DNA from: Xenorhabdus bovienii
GTDB lineage: Bacteria; Pseudomonadota; Gammaproteobacteria; Enterobacterales; Enterobacteriaceae
DNA length: 64,000 nt
Direction of reading: 5' to 3'
Assembly: GCF_024721015.1 (NCBI RefSeq)
Contig: NZ_JANAIF010000007.1
Span: forward strand, 34,378 to 98,377
In this document: in pieces, positions 32,578 through 43,096 of the stretch
How the letters are laid out: every line of letters begins with the position of its first letter
Position numbering within the stretch: position 1 is the first letter of the stretch
Made by a program: the position numbers and the translations under genes
Notes under the pieces: generated by a model
Database searches by the model: none
Seen by the model: the letters and a program-made list of their open reading frames with translations, nothing else
Told to the model about the DNA's origin: nothing

Positions 32578-32660
32578 TTAATAACGAACACGAATCTGTT
32601 ATTAAGAAAATAAAATAACATTATTTTTTCTAAAAATATTTCTAATTTTTTCTTAATAAC
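32578..32660. promoter_or_regulatory. Operator-like repeats between sfsB and the Mu-type regulators
   Basis: TTAATAAC occurs at 32578-32585, its complement GTTATTAA at 32598-32605, and TTAATAAC again at 32653-32660. The last two are part of a perfect 13-base inverted repeat, GTTATTAAGAAAA (32598-32610) and TTTTCTTAATAAC (32648-32660). A direct repeat TTAGTG (32547-32552 and 32567-32572) has the same 20-base phase. The intervening DNA is extremely AT-rich. The arrangement looks like a set of operators in a divergent promoter. Confidence 0.5.
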
Positions 32661-32698
32661 TTCTTTTTTGAACTTGGTTACAAAAATAGAGAAACATT

Positions 32699-33046
32699 AT
32701 GAAAAAAGAGTGGTATACGGCAATGGAGTTGACCGGTGTAGGTGAGTTACCTAGATCACCACAAGGAGTTAATGCCAGAGCAAAACGTGAAGAATGGTTG
32801 AGACAGAAACGAGCAGGTGTTCAAGGTAGGGCGATTGAATATCACTATTCGTGTTTTCCTGAATCAACATTGTCGGCTCTGGAGCTTCATGAAATATCAC
32901 CTGAATATCAGGTTCAGAAACAAGATCCTCTATCCATTTGGGTGAGTGCATTTAATTTACTCGCCGATGAAGAAAAGGAGGCGATTACAGAAGTGATATT
33001 ACGAGATGGCATAAGAAGTTTTTTGGAAAAAATCATAGCGACTTGA
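32699..33046 (+). CDS. Mu-type DNA-binding domain protein (first of a tandem pair)
   Basis: The 115-residue protein starts with the winged-helix domain shared by the Mu repressor c and the MuA transposase N terminus. The visible signature is WYTAMELTGVGELPRSPQGV, then the W, GVQGRAIEYH turn and a final Pro-rich joint (about 1-55). The rest (KQDPLSIWVSAFNLLADEEKE and the VILRDGIRSFL end) is helical and shared with the next gene. No catalytic DDE domain is present, so it is a regulator, not a transposase. The true target is unknown. Confidence 0.78.
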   Translation: MKKEWYTAMELTGVGELPRSPQGVNARAKREEWLRQKRAGVQGRAIEYHYSCFPESTLSALELHEISPEYQVQKQDPLSIWVSAFNLLADEEKEAITEVILRDGIRSFLEKIIAT

Positions 33047-33059
33047 GGCAGCTTTTGAA

Positions 33060-33083
33060 AAGCCAAATGTTCAAAATTTGGCT
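33060..33083 (+). terminator. Hairpin between the two Mu-type regulator genes
   Basis: AGCCAAAT (33061-33068) pairs with ATTTGGCT (33076-33083) around 7 bases and can be extended by one pair. The downstream stretch TCCTCTTC is only moderately T-rich, so it could be an attenuator. Confidence 0.55.
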
Positions 33084-33121
33084 TCCTCTTCACTGCTCCG
33101 ATGTAAAGCGAGGATAAAGAG

Positions 33122-33502
33122 ATGAAAAAAGATTGGTATTCTGCAAAGGAACTCATTGGCCTCGCAGGTCTGCCATCGTCTCCCCAAGGCGTCAACTTGA
33201 TGGCAAGGCGCGAGGGTTGGGAACAACGCCGTAAGCGCGGAGTGCAGGGGAAAGCTCTCGAATATCATGTCAACAGCTTGCCCGAAGAAGTTCTGAATGT
33301 ACTGTCCGTCAGTGAAAATTCGGTTGAGTATTATCGGAATAAGCGACAGGATCCGTTCATGATTTGGATTGAAGCTTATTATCAATTGACCAAACCCGAA
33401 AGGGAACGCATGGTTAAGTTCATTTTGAGGAAAGGGCTGGCTAGCCTAGTCCAATACATAGGAATTCAAGAGGTTGAAAATAAAGACAGTATCCCAGATT
33501 GA
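33122..33502 (+). CDS. Mu-type DNA-binding domain protein (second of a tandem pair)
   Basis: The 126-residue protein is a full-length paralogue of the gene before it. It shares MKK-W, the LPxSPQGVN box, the GVQGxAxEYH turn, and the C-terminal QDPxxIW and ILRxG motifs. The Mu-type winged helix covers about 1-60. The tail is longer (VENKDSIPD). It lies 75 bases downstream with its own ribosome site (GAGGA) and converges on ispB. The pair seems to come from a duplication that has since diverged widely. Function is unknown beyond DNA binding. Confidence 0.78.
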   Translation: MKKDWYSAKELIGLAGLPSSPQGVNLMARREGWEQRRKRGVQGKALEYHVNSLPEEVLNVLSVSENSVEYYRNKRQDPFMIWIEAYYQLTKPERERMVKFILRKGLASLVQYIGIQEVENKDSIPD

Positions 33503-33516
33503 GCAATCTGGGATAC
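33489..33516. terminator. Strong hairpin between convergent Mu-type regulator and ispB
   Basis: GTATCCCAGATT (33489-33500) pairs perfectly with AATCTGGGATAC (33505-33516) around GAGC. It includes the stop codon of the upstream gene. On the minus strand a T-rich tail (TTTATTTTC) follows after a few bases, so it may end ispB transcripts. Confidence 0.7.
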
Positions 33517-33529
33517 TGATTAGCTCAGA

Positions 33530-34501
33530 TCAGGAAAGTCGCTGTACCGCGACATGGGCTAATCCCACAAGGGCCGCCTTATATGGAGACTCATCCAGTA
33601 CTTGTAACGCTGAAATGGCTTTATCTGCTTCTTCTTCCGCCCGTTGGCGGGTGTACTTAAGTGAACCACACTGTTTCATTGTTGCTAGTACGGTATCTAA
33701 CAAATGGCGGCCATTGCCTTGCTCAATGGCACTGCGTATCAATGCAGACTGCTCAGGGGCTCCATGATGCATGGCATGCAGAAGGGGCAGTGTAGGTTTG
33801 CCTTCGTTTAAGTCGTCCCCGGTGTTTTTACCGAGCGTGTTATCATCTGAATCGTAATCCAGCAGGTCATCAATCAATTGAAACGCCGTGCCAAGATAAC
33901 GGCCATAGTCACGCAGTGCAGCTTCCTGCTCTGGTGTCGCGCCGGATAAAATGGCCGCAGAGTGCGCCGCTACCTCAAACAGGCGAGCGGTTTTACTGTA
34001 AATCACACGCATATAATCATCTTCTGAGGTATCAGGATCATTGCAGTTCATCAACTGCATCACCTCACCTTCGGCAATGACATTCGTGGCGTCGGACATC
34101 AATTTCAGTACCCGCATGGAATCGAGATCAGTCATCATCTGAAACGATCGAGTGTAGATGAAATCACCAACCAGAACACTGGCCGCATTGCCATACATAG
34201 CGTTGGCTGTCGCCTTACCTCGGCGCATGTCGGATTCATCGACAACATCGTCATGCAATAGCGTTGCCGTGTGAATAAATTCGATCAAGGCGGCAACTGT
34301 GATATGTTTTTCTTCTTCACAATGAAGTGCTTTCCCAGCCAGTACCGCAATCATTGGGCGAATACGCTTACCACCGCCGCTGATAATGTAGTAGCCAAGT
34401 TGGTTGATCAGCGCAACATCAGAATTTAATTGATTAAGAATGGTTTCATTAACCGCTGCCATATCATCAGCGGTAAGTTTAATTATTGATTCTAAATTCA
34501 T
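33530..34501 (-). CDS. ispB: Octaprenyl diphosphate synthase IspB
   Basis: IspB adds isopentenyl units to farnesyl diphosphate to make the octaprenyl side chain of quinones. The 323-residue protein has the two aspartate-rich motifs of trans-prenyltransferases: LLHDDVVDESD (first) and QLIDDLLDYDSD (second). GGGKRIRP is near 43-50. The length is identical to E. coli. It is divergent from rplU, as in E. coli, sharing 252 bases of promoter DNA. Confidence 0.97.
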   Translation of the reverse strand: MNLESIIKLTADDMAAVNETILNQLNSDVALINQLGYYIISGGGKRIRPMIAVLAGKALHCEEEKHITVAALIEFIHTATLLHDDVVDESDMRRGKATANAMYGNAASVLVGDFIYTRSFQMMTDLDSMRVLKLMSDATNVIAEGEVMQLMNCNDPDTSEDDYMRVIYSKTARLFEVAAHSAAILSGATPEQEAALRDYGRYLGTAFQLIDDLLDYDSDDNTLGKNTGDDLNEGKPTLPLLHAMHHGAPEQSALIRSAIEQGNGRHLLDTVLATMKQCGSLKYTRQRAEEEADKAISALQVLDESPYKAALVGLAHVAVQRLS

Positions 34502-34649
34502 GTTTTGGCTTTGGACTCTGATTCAGAGCTGTGCTCATTAAATTAGCATATCAACAGATATCACGATGTATCGATTGTACTTGAAAAACCGTTCAAATAA
34601 ATGACAATCGAAAAACTCTGTTTTTTTCTCATCTGTTCTAATTCTGCAC

Positions 34650-34678
34650 TTGTCTTCGAATCGGTTTTTGCGTAGAAT
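34650..34678 (+). promoter_or_regulatory. Candidate sigma70 promoter of rplU-rpmA
   Basis: TTGTCT (34650-34655) and TAGAAT (34673-34678) are 17 bases apart. The GC-rich stretch TCGCGCCC follows the -10, a discriminator type expected for a stringently controlled ribosomal promoter. Confidence 0.7.
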
Positions 34679-34753
34679 TCGCGCCCTATTGTGAATATTT
34701 TATAGCGCGCTCTGGAAAGACATTTTAGGGGGTGCGCGGAAAGCGGAGTTTAT

Positions 34754-35062
34754 ATGTACGCAGTTTTCCAAAGTGGTGGTAAACAACACCGAGTAAGCGA
34801 AGGTCAGACAATTCGCTTGGAAAAGCTGGACATCGCAACCGGTGAAACTGTTGAGTTTGACCAGGTTCTGATGGTCGCTAATGGTGAAGATATCAAGATC
34901 GGCGCTCCAGTAGTTGAAGGCGTTAAAGTTAAAGCTGAAGTTGTTGCTCATGGCCGTGGCGAGAAAATTAAAATCGTTAAGTTTCGTCGTCGTAAACACA
35001 GCCGTAAGCAGCAGGGCCACCGTCAGTGGTTCACTGATGTTAAAATCACTGGCATCGCTTAA
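34754..35062 (+). CDS. rplU: 50S ribosomal protein L21
   Basis: L21 binds domain I of 23S rRNA. The protein of 102 residues starts [18 protein letters not shown] and has the basic block [16 protein letters not shown]. It is one residue shorter than in E. coli. A GC-rich stem-forming stretch (GCGCGC and GTGCGCGG) precedes it in the leader. rpmA follows 20 bases later. Confidence 0.98.
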   Translation: MYAVFQSGGKQHRVSEGQTIRLEKLDIATGETVEFDQVLMVANGEDIKIGAPVVEGVKVKAEVVAHGRGEKIKIVKFRRRKHSRKQQGHRQWFTDVKITGIA

Positions 35063-35070
35063 GATTTTAG

Positions 35071-35340
<270 letters not shown>

Positions 35341-35355
35341 ATTTTTTGAGTCTAA

Positions 35356-36648
<1,293 letters not shown>

Positions 36649-36676
36649 ATCTTCACTCCTGATGTACTAGAATGAC

Positions 36677-36704
36677 AAAAGGGCGCTTTTTAAGCGCCCT
36701 TTTT
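36677..36704. terminator. Bidirectional terminator between obgE and dacB
   Basis: AAAAGGGCGCTT (36677-36688) pairs with AAGCGCCCTTTT (36692-36703) around TTT. The genes converge here. Confidence 0.92.
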
Positions 36705-36707
36705 CGA

Positions 36708-38156
36708 TCAATGATTTTGGTATAACGATTTATATAAATGGCTTTCGAAACGAGCCAAAGGAACACGGCGGGTACGTTGAGCGTCAGGTAAAACAGAATA
36801 AGAAGAGATAAACTGGACAAAGGCGATCTGCTGTCCGCTGGCTGCGGTAATAAAGCCCGCAAGATTATAAACCCCTTGCAGTGACCCTGTTTTTGCAAAG
36901 ACTTGACCATTTACACCTGCTTCATGGAGTCCCGGACGATAGGACAGGGTACCGTCATAACCTGATTTTGGCAGCATGGATATAAAATCGAGATCATCAT
37001 TGTGCTGCGCGATAAATTGCAAGATTTCCATCATGGTTGCTGGTGTGATTAAATTGTGACGTGAAAGGCCGGAACCATCAACCATGACGGTACTGCCTAG
37101 ATCAATGCCTGCTTTTTGTTTCAGTATCTGACGAATGGCATCAGAACCAGTCCGCCATGTTCCGGGTACGTTAAAATAGCGATGGCCGAGGGTGCGAAAG
37201 ATGGTATCGGCAATCATGTTATCTGACTTTTTCAGCATGATTTTGAGCAGATCATGTAATGGAACAGATTCATTCAAAGCGAGAATCTTCTCTGGTTGCT
37301 CAGGATTCGATTGGCGCCGTAGATGGCCTTTTAGCTCAATGTCAGCGATGTGCAGTTCATTTTTCAAAATAGCACCCACATAACTTGCTCCATTCTGGAT
37401 GGCGAATGCCAGTGGCAGTGGTTCACTGCGCTGTGTCAGACAGCCTGTCAGAGTAAATCGGTTTAATTCACCTGAGGTAACATCCAGCTCACAGTATTTT
37501 GCTTCTGGAGAGCCTTTAGACAGCGTTTTTACTTCACTGAATATACTGACAGGATAAAAAGAAGGAACGCGGACAAACGCCAGTTCACCGGGTTGTTCTG
37601 AACTATACAGCGAAACAGAAAAGCAGTTTTTATCGACAATTGCGGCGGCTGGAGGTGCACTGAAGCATTGGGTCATGTCATTCCATACCCAACCCGGAGC
37701 TTTATCATGGCTTGAGAAAATTGAACTGTCTATGATGAGATCGCCATCAATCTGTTTTATGCCGGATTGTTTCAACGTTTCTACCATATTGCGCAGTTGC
37801 GAACGTGTCAGGGTTGGATCACCAACAAAGCGAGCAGTTAGGTTGCCTCTCAATATCCCATCTGAAATATCAGCATTACTTTCCAGTGTGGTGATAAAAC
37901 GGTAATCCTTGCCAAGCTGTAACAAGGCTGCCAATGCCGTCACAATTTTCTGAGTACTGGCAGGTAATGCCAACTGCTGCCCATTATAATCAAATAAGGA
38001 CGTTTTTGAGCCGATTTTCTGGGCAATAAATGAGAAGTCAGTTCCCGCAGGCAAATATTGAGCATCTTCTTCTATTGAGGACGCATTTGCGCTGAAAATG
38101 CCCAGGCTAAAACTGAGCATACAAGCTATTTTGCTGGTAATTTTTAAAAGAGCCAT
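36708..38156 (-). CDS. dacB: D-alanyl-D-alanine carboxypeptidase/endopeptidase PBP4 (DacB)
   Basis: DacB is a periplasmic penicillin-binding protein that trims and cleaves peptide cross-links in murein. The 482-residue protein has a signal peptide (about 1-25, ending ANA-S). The SxxK motif STQK is at 67-70, with Ser67 as nucleophile, followed by the SDN and KTGS motifs. A large inserted domain between SxxK and SDN is typical of the S13 family. The ATG at 38156 is chosen because it gives a proper signal peptide; the open frame runs another 32 codons upstream. It is divergent from greA. Confidence 0.95.
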   Translation of the reverse strand: MALLKITSKIACMLSFSLGIFSANASSIEEDAQYLPAGTDFSFIAQKIGSKTSLFDYNGQQLALPASTQKIVTALAALLQLGKDYRFITTLESNADISDGILRGNLTARFVGDPTLTRSQLRNMVETLKQSGIKQIDGDLIIDSSIFSSHDKAPGWVWNDMTQCFSAPPAAAIVDKNCFSVSLYSSEQPGELAFVRVPSFYPVSIFSEVKTLSKGSPEAKYCELDVTSGELNRFTLTGCLTQRSEPLPLAFAIQNGASYVGAILKNELHIADIELKGHLRRQSNPEQPEKILALNESVPLHDLLKIMLKKSDNMIADTIFRTLGHRYFNVPGTWRTGSDAIRQILKQKAGIDLGSTVMVDGSGLSRHNLITPATMMEILQFIAQHNDDLDFISMLPKSGYDGTLSYRPGLHEAGVNGQVFAKTGSLQGVYNLAGFITAASGQQIAFVQFISSYSVLPDAQRTRRVPLARFESHLYKSLYQNH

Positions 38157-38430
38157 AGATCTCGCATATGAAGGTGGAAGTATTCTAATAATATTTACAT
38201 CAATAATACTAAGGTGCAATTCAGGTAAAAGTAAACGATGATCCATCATCAACTCTACGTTAGAATAATAGATTAGCAGGCAAAATAGGTATGTGAACTT
38301 CAGGGTATACTGTAGTTTGCTCTCCTTTTATTGTCTGGAGACCCGCCTGATAAGGTGTGCTCATTGTGCTGTTATTGCAAAAATCAGGAAGATGTTGTTT
38401 GGGTTTAGGATTGATTTAGAGGTTTGATAA

Positions 38431-38907
38431 ATGAAACAAATTCCGATGACGGTACGTGGCGCGGATAAATTGCGCGAAGAATTAGAAAATCTGAAAAATG
38501 TACGTCGCCCTAAAATTATTACCGCAATCGCTGATGCGCGTGCGCATGGTGATTTGAAAGAAAATGCGGAATATCATGCTGCTCGTGAGCAGCAAGGGTT
38601 CTGCGAAGGCCGTATTCAGGAAATCGAAGCTAAACTTTCCAATGCGCAGGTGATTGATATCACGAAGATGACTAATAATGGTCGTGTGATCTTTGGGGCA
38701 ACGGTAACGGTATTGAATGTGGGTTCTGATGAAGAGCAGACTTACCGTATCGTGGGTGACGATGAAGCGAATATCAAAGAGAACCTGATTTCGGTGAATT
38801 CACCCATTGCTCGTGGGCTGATTGGTAAAGAAGTGGATGATGCTGTTGTGATCAGTACGCCAGGCGGCAAAGTGGAATATGAAGTTCTGAATGTCGAGTA
38901 TCTCTGA
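38431..38907 (+). CDS. greA: Transcript cleavage factor GreA
   Basis: GreA rescues backtracked RNA polymerase by stimulating cleavage of the transcript 3' end. The 158-residue protein has an N-terminal coiled coil that enters the secondary channel. At its tip the acidic pair is in [20 protein letters not shown]. The FKBP-like C-terminal domain includes [14 protein letters not shown]. The leader contains a -10 sequence TATACT at 38306-38311. A terminator at 38996-39021 follows. Confidence 0.97.
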   Translation: MKQIPMTVRGADKLREELENLKNVRRPKIITAIADARAHGDLKENAEYHAAREQQGFCEGRIQEIEAKLSNAQVIDITKMTNNGRVIFGATVTVLNVGSDEEQTYRIVGDDEANIKENLISVNSPIARGLIGKEVDDAVVISTPGGKVEYEVLNVEYL

Positions 38908-38995
38908 TGTTGGGAAACAGTTTAATCTTGCCTGTGAGGGTGAGAAACTGTTACAGAGAAATCGTGGCAAGCGGCCATTATGCTGATATGGAAAT

Positions 38996-39021
38996 AAAAA
39001 AGGCCTGAGATGGCCTTTTTT
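38996..39021. terminator. Bidirectional terminator between greA and yhbY
   Basis: AAAAAAGGCC (38996-39005) pairs with GGCCTTTTTT (39012-39021) around 6 bases. It serves convergent genes. Confidence 0.9.
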
Positions 39022-39061
39022 ATCATGGTAGATATGGCACTTTTGTATAAATATGCTGTGA

Positions 39062-39355
39062 TTATTTCGGTAAACTAATCCTGCGTTCTTTCGATGGACG
39101 GTAGAGAACTAGCATTTTCCCAATGATTTGCACATTATATGCACCAGTTTCACGAACAATCGCTTCAGCGATCAAAGTTTTGATTTCACGGTCTTCGCCT
39201 GCAACTTTGACTTTGATAAGCTCGTGATGCGAAAGAGTTTGCTCGATTTCAGCCAACACGCCTTCAGTCAGCCCGTTGTTACCAATCATAACGACAGGTT
39301 TTAATGAATGAGCGAGACTTTTCAGGTATTGCACTTGTTTCTTGTTAAGAGTCAT
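39062..39355 (-). CDS. yhbY: RNA-binding protein YhbY (CRM domain)
   Basis: The 97-residue protein is a single CRM domain, with the GxxG loop in MIGNNGLTEGV and a basic C terminus (RPSKERR). YhbY binds precursors of the 50S subunit in E. coli and is thought to help assembly. It is divergent from rlmE, which fits a ribosome-assembly theme. Confidence 0.95.
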   Translation of the reverse strand: MTLNKKQVQYLKSLAHSLKPVVMIGNNGLTEGVLAEIEQTLSHHELIKVKVAGEDREIKTLIAEAIVRETGAYNVQIIGKMLVLYRPSKERRISLPK

Positions 39356-39489
39356 CGTTTTTTTGCTTATGTTGGGATTGAAAACGGCCTATTCTACCGC
39401 CATCTCGTATCTATCACCATAAAAGTATGGCGTGATTTGATAGGAGAGTGCAAAAATATAGCTCTCTATTCGTATAGTTGGAAAGAACA

Positions 39490-40119
39490 ATGGCCAATAA
39501 AAAACGCTCAGCAAGCTCCAGTCGCTGGTTACAGGAACATTTTAGTGATAAATATGTTCTTCAGGCGCAGAAAAAAGGGCTTCGCTCTCGTGCTTGGTTT
39601 AAACTTGATGGGATACAGCAAAGCGACAAAATCTTTAAACCGGGTATGACCGTTGTTGATCTAGGCGCTGCTCCGGGAGGGTGGTCTCAATACGTAGTCA
39701 GTCAGATTGGTGATCGTGGGCGGGTGATTGCCTGCGACCTTTTACCAATGGATCCGATTGTTGGAGTCGATTTCCTTCAAGGCGATTTTCGTGATGAACT
39801 TGTATTGAAAGCATTGCTTGAGAGAGTGGGTGATAATAAAGTCCAGGTCGTCATGTCGGATATGGCTCCCAATATGAGTGGAACCCCCGCGGTCGATATT
39901 CCTCGATCCATGTATCTGATTGAGTTAGCGTTAGGTATGTGTCGTGATGTGCTGGCCCCTGGCGGTAGTTTTATCGTTAAAGTGTTTCAGGGAGAAGGCT
40001 TTGATGAATACCTGAGGGAAATACGCTCCCTTTTTACGAAGGTTAAAGTTCGTAAACCAGAAGCTTCGCGGGCACGATCGCGTGAAGTATACATTGTAGC
40101 GACAGGGCGGAAACTGTAG
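39490..40119 (+). CDS. rlmE: 23S rRNA Um2552 2'-O-methyltransferase RlmE
   Basis: RlmE (FtsJ/RrmJ) methylates U2552 in the A loop of 23S rRNA late in 50S assembly. The 209-residue protein has the SAM-binding [11 protein letters not shown] motif. The Lys-Asp-Lys-Glu tetrad is located in [25 protein letters not shown] and the SREVYIVA end. The ATG at 39490 gives [12 protein letters not shown], as in E. coli; an upstream TTG at 39478 is less likely. It is 48 bases before ftsH and probably cotranscribed with it. Heat induction is known in E. coli, but no clear sigma32 promoter was seen. Confidence 0.96.
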   Translation: MANKKRSASSSRWLQEHFSDKYVLQAQKKGLRSRAWFKLDGIQQSDKIFKPGMTVVDLGAAPGGWSQYVVSQIGDRGRVIACDLLPMDPIVGVDFLQGDFRDELVLKALLERVGDNKVQVVMSDMAPNMSGTPAVDIPRSMYLIELALGMCRDVLAPGGSFIVKVFQGEGFDEYLREIRSLFTKVKVRKPEASRARSREVYIVATGRKL

Positions 40120-40167
40120 TACCCTGACTACTATTTGTTAACACAGTTGTAATATGAGGTTAATCCC

Positions 40168-42084
40168 TTGAGTGACATGGCGAAAAACCTGATTCTCTGG
40201 TTAGTCATCGCAGTTGTCTTGATGGTATTGTTCCAGAGTTTTGGTCCTGGCGATTCTAGCGGTCGCAGGGTAGATTACTCTAATTTCATCAGTGAGTTAT
40301 CTCAGAATCAAGTGCGAGAAGTACGTATATCGGGTCGTGATATTGATTACAGTAAGAAAGACGACGGTAAAAAATACAGCACTTACATGCCAATTCAGGA
40401 TGAGAAGCTGCTGGATACTCTACTGAATAAGCAGGTGAAAGTTGTTGGTGAACCACCAGAACAACAGGGTCTGCTTGCGACTCTCTTTATTTCCTGGTTC
40501 CCAATGCTATTGCTGATTGGCGTCTGGATATTCTTTATGCGCCAAATGCAAGGTGGTGGCGGTAAAGGGGCGATGTCTTTTGGTAAGAGCAAAGCTCGCA
40601 TGTTGACAGAAGATCAGATTAAAACCACGTTTGCGGATGTTGCTGGCTGCGATGAAGCAAAAGAAGAAGTGGGAGAACTGGTGGAATATCTGCGTGAACC
40701 TGGCCGTTTCCAGAAACTGGGTGGTAAGATCCCGAAAGGTATCTTAATGGTTGGTCCTCCTGGTACAGGTAAAACGTTGCTGGCAAAAGCCATCGCAGGT
40801 GAGGCTAAAGTGCCTTTCTTTACCATTTCCGGTTCTGACTTCGTTGAAATGTTCGTTGGTGTGGGAGCTTCCCGTGTTCGTGATATGTTTGAACAGGCGA
40901 AAAAATCCGCGCCTTGTATCATCTTCATCGACGAAATTGATGCTGTAGGTCGTCAACGTGGTGCTGGTCTGGGTGGTGGACACGATGAGCGTGAACAGAC
41001 ACTGAACCAGATGCTGGTTGAAATGGATGGTTTCGAAGGTAACGAAGGCATCATCGTTATTGCCGCAACTAACCGTCCTGATGTGCTGGACCCTGCATTG
41101 CTGCGTCCGGGTCGCTTCGACCGCCAAGTCGTTGTTGGCCTGCCAGATGTTCGCGGTCGTGAGCAGATTCTGAAAGTGCATATGCGTCGTATCCCGCTGG
41201 ATACCGACGTTGACGCTTCCATCATTGCTCGTGGTACACCAGGTTTCTCTGGTGCGGATCTTGCGAACCTTGCGAACGAAGCTGCCTTGTTTGCCGCTCG
41301 TGGCAATAAGCGTGTTGTTTCCATGGTGGAGTTTGAAAAAGCAAAAGATAAGATCATGATGGGTGCAGAACGCCGTTCCATGGTCATGACGGAAGAGCAG
41401 AAAGAATCCACGGCTTATCATGAAGCAGGACACGCCATCATTGGCCGTCTAGTACCAGAACATGATCCTGTTCATAAAGTCACGATTATTCCTCGCGGTC
41501 GTGCGTTGGGTGTGACTTTCTTCCTGCCAGAAGGTGATCAGATCAGCGCGAGCCGCCAGAAACTGGAAAGCCAGCTTTCAACATTATACGGTGGCCGTTT
41601 GGCAGAAGAAATTATCTACGGTGTAGACAGTGTTTCTACTGGCGCATCCAACGATATTAAGGTGGCGACATCCATTGCCCGTAACATGGTGACACAGTGG
41701 GGCTTCTCGGAAAAACTGGGCCCACTGCTGTATGCGGAAGAAGAAGGCGAAATCTTCCTTGGCCGTTCGGTTGCTAAAGCGAAACATATGTCGGAAGATA
41801 CTGCGCGTTTAATTGATCATGAAGTGAAAGCTATCGTCGATCGTAACTATCAACGCGCCCGTAAAATTCTGATGGATAATCTGGATATCCTGCATTCGAT
41901 GAAAGATGCGTTGATGAAGTATGAAACCATTGATGCACCTCAGATTGATGACTTGATGAATCGAACAACAGTACGTCCACCAGCAGGTTGGGAAGGTGAC
42001 AACAATAATGGCGGTAATAACCGTCATAATACGTCATCCCCGCAGCAGACTGTGAAACCTGCGGATGGTAATCCAACCGCATAA
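40168..42084 (+). CDS. ftsH: ATP-dependent membrane zinc metalloprotease FtsH
   Basis: FtsH degrades membrane proteins and regulators such as LpxC and sigma32. The 638-residue protein has two transmembrane segments (about 8-25 and 100-120) around a small periplasmic domain. The AAA module with [16 protein letters not shown] and the arginine finger follows, then the zinc site HEAGH near 418. The start is either TTG at 40168 or ATG at 40177. The former is chosen because TGAGG lies 8 bases before it. HflK and HflC, its modulators, are encoded at 5986-8243. Confidence 0.96.
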   Translation: MSDMAKNLILWLVIAVVLMVLFQSFGPGDSSGRRVDYSNFISELSQNQVREVRISGRDIDYSKKDDGKKYSTYMPIQDEKLLDTLLNKQVKVVGEPPEQQGLLATLFISWFPMLLLIGVWIFFMRQMQGGGGKGAMSFGKSKARMLTEDQIKTTFADVAGCDEAKEEVGELVEYLREPGRFQKLGGKIPKGILMVGPPGTGKTLLAKAIAGEAKVPFFTISGSDFVEMFVGVGASRVRDMFEQAKKSAPCIIFIDEIDAVGRQRGAGLGGGHDEREQTLNQMLVEMDGFEGNEGIIVIAATNRPDVLDPALLRPGRFDRQVVVGLPDVRGREQILKVHMRRIPLDTDVDASIIARGTPGFSGADLANLANEAALFAARGNKRVVSMVEFEKAKDKIMMGAERRSMVMTEEQKESTAYHEAGHAIIGRLVPEHDPVHKVTIIPRGRALGVTFFLPEGDQISASRQKLESQLSTLYGGRLAEEIIYGVDSVSTGASNDIKVATSIARNMVTQWGFSEKLGPLLYAEEEGEIFLGRSVAKAKHMSEDTARLIDHEVKAIVDRNYQRARKILMDNLDILHSMKDALMKYETIDAPQIDDLMNRTTVRPPAGWEGDNNNGGNNRHNTSSPQQTVKPADGNPTA

Positions 42085-42109
42085 CGCAGTTAACAACCTT
42101 TATCAAATC

Positions 42110-42184
42110 AAGGGCAATTACAGGCTGTTGCCCTTGGATTTGACAGACTGTACTTATTAAACCCCAGGTCTTCCTGGGGTTTTG
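42110..42184 (+). terminator. Tandem hairpins between ftsH and folP, the second a probable terminator
   Basis: The first hairpin is AAGGGCAA (42110-42117) with TTGCCCTT (42128-42135) and has no T-run. The second, ACCCCAGG (42161-42168) with CCTGGGGT (42173-42180), is followed by TTT and a G. Partial read-through into folP is plausible. Confidence 0.7.
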
Positions 42185-42203
42185 ACATTAAGGCCCCCTA
42201 GCG

Positions 42204-43061
42204 ATGAAACTGACAGCCAGAGGCAGTGTCCTCGATCTTTCCCGTCCACAAGTGATGGGGATTCTGAACGTTACTCCTGATTCTTTTTCAGATGGAGGCA
42301 ATCACAATACCTTTGATGCCGCGCTGCGGTACGCAGCCACCATGATCGAGGAAGGTGCAGCCATTATTGATGTGGGTGGAGAATCGACACGCCCTGGTGC
42401 CGTGGATGTGAGTGAGCAGGAAGAACTGGATCGCGTTGTCGCCGTGGTTGAAGCATTGGCGCAGCGCTTTGATGTATGGATCTCCATCGATACCTCAAAA
42501 GCCATAGTGATGCAGGAATCTGCTAAAGTCGGTGCTCATATGATCAATGACATTCGTTCGTTGCAGGAGTTTGGTGCACTTGACGCAGCGGTAAAGACGG
42601 GATTGCCTGTTTGCCTGATGCATATGCAGGGACAGCCCTGCACGATGCAGGCAGAGCCATACTACGAAGATGTCGTTTGGGAAGCCAAAACATTTTTGAC
42701 GAGGCAGATTGATCGCTGTGGTGCGGCAGGCATCGCAAAAAACAAACTGATCATTGATCCAGGCTTCGGCTTCGGGAAGAACTTATCGCATAATTATCAG
42801 CTATTGGCTCATTTGGAAGAATTCCATCATCTTGGCTTGCCTATTCTGGCTGGAATGTCACGCAAATCGATGATTGGCCAATTGCTTCATGTACCACCGC
42901 AGGAGCGTGTGACAGGAAGCATCGCCTGCGCTGTGATTGCAGCGATGCAAGGTGCCCAGATTATCCGTGTGCATGATGTAAAAGAAACTGTACAGACAAT
43001 GCAAATTGTTCAGGCAACACTGTCAGCGAAAAACACACTGGCTGCCAAGAACACGCTGTGA
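42204..43061 (+). CDS. folP: Dihydropteroate synthase FolP
   Basis: FolP condenses p-aminobenzoate with hydroxymethyl-dihydropterin diphosphate; sulfonamides compete here. The 285-residue protein is a TIM barrel with [14 protein letters not shown] near 19-32, [11 protein letters not shown], and [14 protein letters not shown] DPGFGFGKN. The C terminus carries a duplicated six-residue unit, [12 protein letters not shown]. It arises from an 18-base repeat that runs on past the stop. The stop overlaps a possible GTG start of the glmM frame. Confidence 0.96.
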   Translation: MKLTARGSVLDLSRPQVMGILNVTPDSFSDGGNHNTFDAALRYAATMIEEGAAIIDVGGESTRPGAVDVSEQEELDRVVAVVEALAQRFDVWISIDTSKAIVMQESAKVGAHMINDIRSLQEFGALDAAVKTGLPVCLMHMQGQPCTMQAEPYYEDVVWEAKTFLTRQIDRCGAAGIAKNKLIIDPGFGFGKNLSHNYQLLAHLEEFHHLGLPILAGMSRKSMIGQLLHVPPQERVTGSIACAVIAAMQGAQIIRVHDVKETVQTMQIVQATLSAKNTLAAKNTL

Positions 43062-43076
43062 GCAAAGAACACGTTC
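43023..43076 (+). repeat. Three imperfect 18-base tandem repeats across the folP stop codon
   Basis: Units start at 43023, 43041 and 43059 and share the core AAGAACACGCTG or close variants. Two units code for the folP C terminus and the third lies in the short folP-glmM gap. Slipped-strand duplication would explain it. Confidence 0.7.
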
Positions 43077-43096
43077 AGCAAAGGAAGAAAAAATTT

